64,000 nucleotides of DNA from Oceanospirillaceae bacterium (GTDB lineage Bacteria > Pseudomonadota > Gammaproteobacteria > Pseudomonadales > Litoribrevibacteraceae). This document shows, piece by piece, positions 63,901-64,000 of the stretch. A program made the position numbers and the translations under genes. How positions within the stretch are numbered: the first letter of the stretch is position 1; every line of letters begins with the position of its first letter. The notes beneath the pieces are model-generated. The model made no database searches, was not told the origin of the DNA, and saw nothing but the letters and a program-made list of their open reading frames with translations. Where the stretch lies: contig JADFAD010000001.1 in the NCBI GenBank assembly GCA_015665455.1, positions 372,001-436,000 on the forward strand. Direction: 5' to 3'.

Positions 63901-64000
63901 CGGTGAGCAAGGGCGAGGATTTGCGGTGGTCGCGGGTGAGGTTCGTAACTTGGCACAACGTTCTGCTGGTGCAGCAAAAGAGATTAAGGACTTGATTCGC
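60905..64000 (+). CDS. Methyl-accepting chemotaxis protein with four tandem PAS domains (3' end outside window)
   Basis: Chemoreceptor, open to the last base (1032 codons visible, no stop). Membrane segment 1 is at about residues 12-28, a periplasmic part spans 30-185 and segment 2 lies at about 190-212, followed by a HAMP-like region. Four PAS modules of exactly 131 residues start at residue 273. After them comes a second HAMP-like stretch, then the signalling domain with [20 protein letters not shown] methylation-helix sequence and the hairpin tip [21 protein letters not shown], in parts. Start ATG 60905 has TAAGG 8 nt upstream; ATG 60899 is an alternative. Sits last in the visible chemotaxis cluster and probably signals to the adjacent CheA/CheW. 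Confidence 0.93.
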   Translation, partial: MNWIKKSLNRQMVSILVVSMTLLGILVFSTENYLVKESEHYSEEIKEMFHEAERAAALQKEFKTQVQEWKNVLLRGYKESDRDKYWGKFQSSEAKVQKLVEEIQEHDKHGRFERILEKFESAHSSMGVSYRSGYRAYITSGSSSNAGDAAVRGIDREPSELIDELVRVSDDAVDSLIEEQEMAMVKAEYISLTLLVVFMIVLTLIILWLIRKTIIQPMSEIVTQVGRYGDGETVDFNSDRLDELGLLNKTLSQMKESQEKRIASDREKANANAAIKLALDKCQANVMFANNDLEITYVNDSVIKMLSNREASLQRQIPNFKVSSLVGTCVDVFHKNPSHQRGMLASLRDAYETKLKLSELTFELIATPVFDEKGTRLGTVVEWDDITERLARETTERELAQENAGIKMALDKCQANVMFANTDLEITYINEAVTEMLTGRETELRSVLPNFNVKNLVGTCVDDFHKTPSHQRGMIENLKTTYNTQLNLAGLTFNLIATPVIDSDGTRLGTVVEWDDITEKLARETAERAQAQENAGIKMALDKCQANVMYANADLEITYLNDAVINMLSNRERELQSLLPNFRVKDLIGTCVDDFHKNPAHQRGLLADLREPYETSLKLSGLTFNLIASPVVDSEGTRLGTVVEWDDVTIALAKQEEADRVANENARIKQALDSVTANTMLADDDGDIVYANNAVISMLRVAESDIRQALPNFNSDKVIGSNFDIFHKNPAHQRNMLASLTSTYRTEIEVAGRTFSLIANPIFNEDKERLGTVVEWNDRTAEVKAESEIGSLINGASKGDLTVRIPTEGKEGFFKLISDGLNQLVAIADGVINDSARVLDAMSHGKLTEKIEEDYEGIYGKLKRDANQTTEKLTDIIGQIRQSSMNVSSAADEIAQGNADLSQRTEEQASSLEETASSMEEMTSTVKQAADNAEEANSLAEEAKAKAQQGGDVVTKAVGAMEEINVASKKISDIIGVIDEIAFQTNLLALNAAVEAARAGEQGRGFAVVAGEVRNLAQRSAGAAKEIKDLIR
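61721..63292 (+). repeat. Four 393-bp tandem repeats (PAS modules) in the chemoreceptor gene
   Basis: Units start at 61721, 62114, 62507 and 62900, an exact 393-bp period with no indel. Units 2 and 3 share long identical stretches at their starts, for example around gcgggcatcaagatggcatt. Unit 4 is the most diverged. Confidence 0.95.

Overview
The window is a 64 kb piece of a gammaproteobacterial chromosome with moderate-to-low GC. It carries many Gammaproteobacteria-type markers: glnS, lpxH, miaE, fadH, rraA, ppsR-ppsA and ihfB-lapA-lapB-pyrF. The fleSR-fliEFGHIJ block and the nadK-to-pepN block have gene orders known from Pseudomonas and its marine relatives. I infer a motile marine member of the Oceanospirillales/Pseudomonadales group; the genus cannot be fixed from sequence reading alone. 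Almost all the DNA is core chromosome. I see no insertion sequence, prophage, CRISPR array, integron or plasmid gene.

Layout: 1-7.1 kb holds housekeeping genes (tpm partial, miaE, a Kef-type antiporter, lpxH, ppiB, glnS, folD). At 7.3-7.5 kb is a tRNA-Arg/tRNA-Leu pair. From 7.7 to 16.4 kb runs the proteostasis block tig-clpP-clpX-lon-hupB-tRNA-Asp-ppiD. From 16.4 to 22.1 kb come ppsR/ppsA (divergent), an NAD(P)-binding protein, rraA and a REC-GGDEF protein. From 22.1 to 26.5 kb there is a 675 bp gene-free stretch, then ihfB-lapA-lapB-pyrF, a ComEA-like protein, a YjbF-like lipoprotein and a small unknown gene. At 27.0-27.65 kb is a (tRNA-Val, tRNA-Asp) x3 array, followed by a 24-codon very acidic ORF and fadH. 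From 30.4 to 40.3 kb come an unknown coiled-coil protein, a PLP deaminase/desulfhydrase, a DUF1853 gene, and nadK-metallophosphoesterase-rhomboid-yeaC-DUF2797-pepN. From 40.5 to 45.5 kb lies a DUF1329 / YCF48-like / RND-permease cassette.

From 45.7 kb to the right edge the region is motility. The two-component pair fleS-fleR is preceded by a textbook sigma54 promoter. It is followed by fliE-F-G-H-I-J (MS ring, rotor, export ATPase complex), and then by a chemotaxis operon STAS-cheY-cheA-cheW behind a near-consensus sigma28 promoter. Last come a 53-codon unknown ORF and a large chemoreceptor that runs off the window. The promoters fit the usual flagellar hierarchy: FleR and sigma54 for middle genes, FliA for late chemotaxis genes.

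The most unusual features are these. FliH is 817 residues, about three times normal, with a disordered tail holding seven perfect 15-bp repeats and a Gln/Ala-rich tract. The chemoreceptor has four PAS modules at an exact 393-bp period, the first three sharing a cysteine pair that the fourth lacks. A tiny Asp/Glu-rich ORF sits between a palindrome and a hairpin. ihfB lacks its usual rpsA neighbour. Three stem-loops after fleR may be a small RNA. None of these is proven to be a new system; the findings give the test for each.
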